Shown here one piece after another: positions 13,726 through 14,561 of a DNA stretch of 14,561 nt. Source of the stretch: DATKMG01 sp035541995 (GTDB lineage Bacteria; Acidobacteriota; Terriglobia; Versatilivoradales; Versatilivoraceae); contig DATKMG010000513.1 in the NCBI GenBank assembly GCA_035541995.1, forward strand, positions 1 through 14,561. Reading direction: 5' to 3'. The number at the start of each line of letters is the position of its first letter. Position 1 is the first letter of the stretch. Under the pieces are notes generated by a model. It saw only the letters and a list, made by a program, of their open reading frames with translations. It searched no databases and had not been told where the DNA came from. The translations under genes and the position numbers were made by a program.

Positions 13726-13851
13726 ATGACTGTTGATGTGAAGGCCATTTTTGAACAGGGACTCGGAAAACCCGCAAACGTGGAGTTAACCAATTCGGTT
13801 TTGCGGGGCGGAAAGAGCTGCGATTTTACCGTTCGGTTCAAGACCACTTGA
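13726..13851 (+). pseudogene. 41-codon ORF, possible C-terminal remnant of a decayed gene
   Basis: The frame from ATG 13726 to TGA 13849-13851 reads as protein-like sequence: VDVKAIFEQGLGKPANVEL and then NSVLRGGKSCDFTVRF. The ending R-G-(2 residues)-x-C-x-F resembles the closing strands of V4R or aminothiazoline-carboxylate hydrolase-type domains, where a short RGD/RG..C.F motif is common; this is a recollection, not a search result. No Shine-Dalgarno precedes the ATG, and the same frame upstream is closed by a stop at 13666. A short open frame just upstream (13619-13729) ends in TGA overlapping this ATG, so a frameshifted remnant is possible. The ORF lies 54 bases before the membrane acyltransferase gene. 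A tiny intact gene is the alternative. Confidence 0.35.
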
Positions 13852-13905
13852 AGAATGGCATGATTCTTTGGAAGGAGTTCTCCCAAAGTTCAGGAAATCA
13901 TTCAG

Positions 13906-14561
13906 ATGAGCACAAACACAGCCAATGTAGTTGAACGGTCTCGAGTATTATCGGTGGACATTTTCAGAGGCCTCACCATGATGTTGATGGTCTTTGTCAA
14001 TGACCTGTCCGGGGTCAAGGGATTACCCTGGTGGAACTATCACATGCCCCCTGGGGCCGATGGAATGACTTACGTAGACATGGTCTTTCCTGAATTTCTA
14101 TTTATTGTCGGGATGGCAATTCCTCTGGCCATCCAGCGCCGGCTTGACAAGGGCGATTCGACCTGGAGGCTGTGGATGCATGTTGTCTTTCGCTCCCTCG
14201 CCCTCATTGTCATGGGTATTTTCCTGGCAAACCACAGCAAGGTGGATCCGGAGTTGACCGGAATCGGTGAAAGGGCTTGGGCCTTGCTGGGACTTGCCGG
14301 AATCATCCTTTTCTGGAATGTGTACTCTCGTTCGGAACACCGCCAGCGTCTTTATGCGATCCTGAAATACGTTGGCCTGCTGATGGTTGTCGCAGTCTTC
14401 GCCATTTTCAGGCGAAGAACTCCTGATGGCCAGGTGGCTTGGCTGGATTTTGGCTATTGGGAAATTCTCGGGCTTATCGGGCAGTCTTACCTCGCTGCTT
14501 GCATATTGTATATTCCCTTCAGAAAGATCCGCTGGTCGCCGGTTTTCTGGCTGATGGTTCT
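13906..14561 (+). CDS. DUF5009/HGSNAT-like membrane acyltransferase, 3'-truncated by window edge
   Basis: The first 218 codons of a multi-pass inner-membrane protein are present; the frame is open at the right edge. ATG 13906 follows AGGAAA (13892-13897) with about 10 bases between. The N-terminus RSRVLSVDIFRGLTMMLMVF (11-30) and the segment YVDMVFPEFLFIVGMAIPLAI (56-76) are the signature of the family that includes human lysosomal heparan-alpha-glucosaminide N-acetyltransferase and bacterial NagX/YeiB-like proteins. H46 in WNYHMPPG lies where the acetyl-carrying histidine of HGSNAT is found. Hydrophobic spans are visible at about 22-34, 60-76, 94-108, 125-140, 152-167 and 185-203. The relatives move an acetyl group across the membrane to a glucosamine end. 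With a secreted exo-glucosaminidase in the same window, an amino-sugar role is plausible but not shown. Confidence 0.85.
   Translation, partial: MSTNTANVVERSRVLSVDIFRGLTMMLMVFVNDLSGVKGLPWWNYHMPPGADGMTYVDMVFPEFLFIVGMAIPLAIQRRLDKGDSTWRLWMHVVFRSLALIVMGIFLANHSKVDPELTGIGERAWALLGLAGIILFWNVYSRSEHRQRLYAILKYVGLLMVVAVFAIFRRRTPDGQVAWLDFGYWEILGLIGQSYLAACILYIPFRKIRWSPVFWLMV

Noticed and set aside
13771..13807. CCCGCAAA/TTTGCGGG inverted repeat as a terminator
   Set aside because: It lies inside the protein-like 41-codon fragment and has no T-run after it.

Overview
The window looks like chromosomal DNA of a free-living, heterotrophic, Gram-negative-type bacterium of moderate GC (a little over half by eye). 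Every gene I can support lies on the + strand. I see no phage, plasmid, transposase, CRISPR, tRNA or rRNA signal. The mix suggests a soil or sediment lineage such as Acidobacteriota, with Verrucomicrobiota or Planctomycetota as alternatives. It includes a citramalate-type isoleucine route, a stand-alone LOR/SDH-domain (TIGR00300-type) protein, a secreted propeller-phosphoesterase, a secreted exo-glucosaminidase, an HGSNAT-like membrane protein and GC-rich interspersed palindromes. That placement is from memory of family distributions and is tentative.

Left third (1-5698): a branched-chain amino acid cluster. The 3' part of cimA (citramalate synthase, open at the left edge) is followed by a LOR/SDH-domain oxidoreductase-like gene, leuA (2-isopropylmalate synthase) and leuB (3-isopropylmalate dehydrogenase). 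CimA and LeuA each start a 2-oxoacid chain-elongation route, towards isoleucine and leucine respectively, and LeuB can serve both. leuCD are not in the window. The LOR/SDH-type gene ends 11 bases before the leuA ATG. LeuB carries a K-Y pair at the cofactor-binding loop, the pair that gives NADP preference in E. coli isocitrate dehydrogenase. A 325-base gap before leuB contains three sequence arms that can form two mutually exclusive GC-rich hairpins.

Middle (5699-9232): a secreted GH2 enzyme matching the chitosan-degrading exo-beta-D-glucosaminidase CsxA, with both catalytic acids identifiable. A spacer with a perfect 11-bp inverted repeat (REP-like) follows, then a short TrmO/TsaA-type tRNA methyltransferase.

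Right part (9204-14561): a large secreted beta-propeller plus phosphoesterase protein that overlaps trmO by 29 bases; a secreted dienelactone hydrolase-family protein; about 0.75 kb of gene-poor DNA with several strong palindromes; a 41-codon ORF that looks like the tail of a decayed gene; and the first 218 codons of a DUF5009/HGSNAT-like membrane acyltransferase. The exo-glucosaminidase (releasing glucosamine outside the cytoplasm) and this last protein (whose animal relative acetylates glucosamine ends across a membrane) could act in one amino-sugar salvage route, but they are 5.4 kb apart. I found no clearly new multi-gene system. The best leads are the LeuB cofactor motif, the LOR/SDH-type gene inside the leucine cluster, and the alternative hairpins before leuB.
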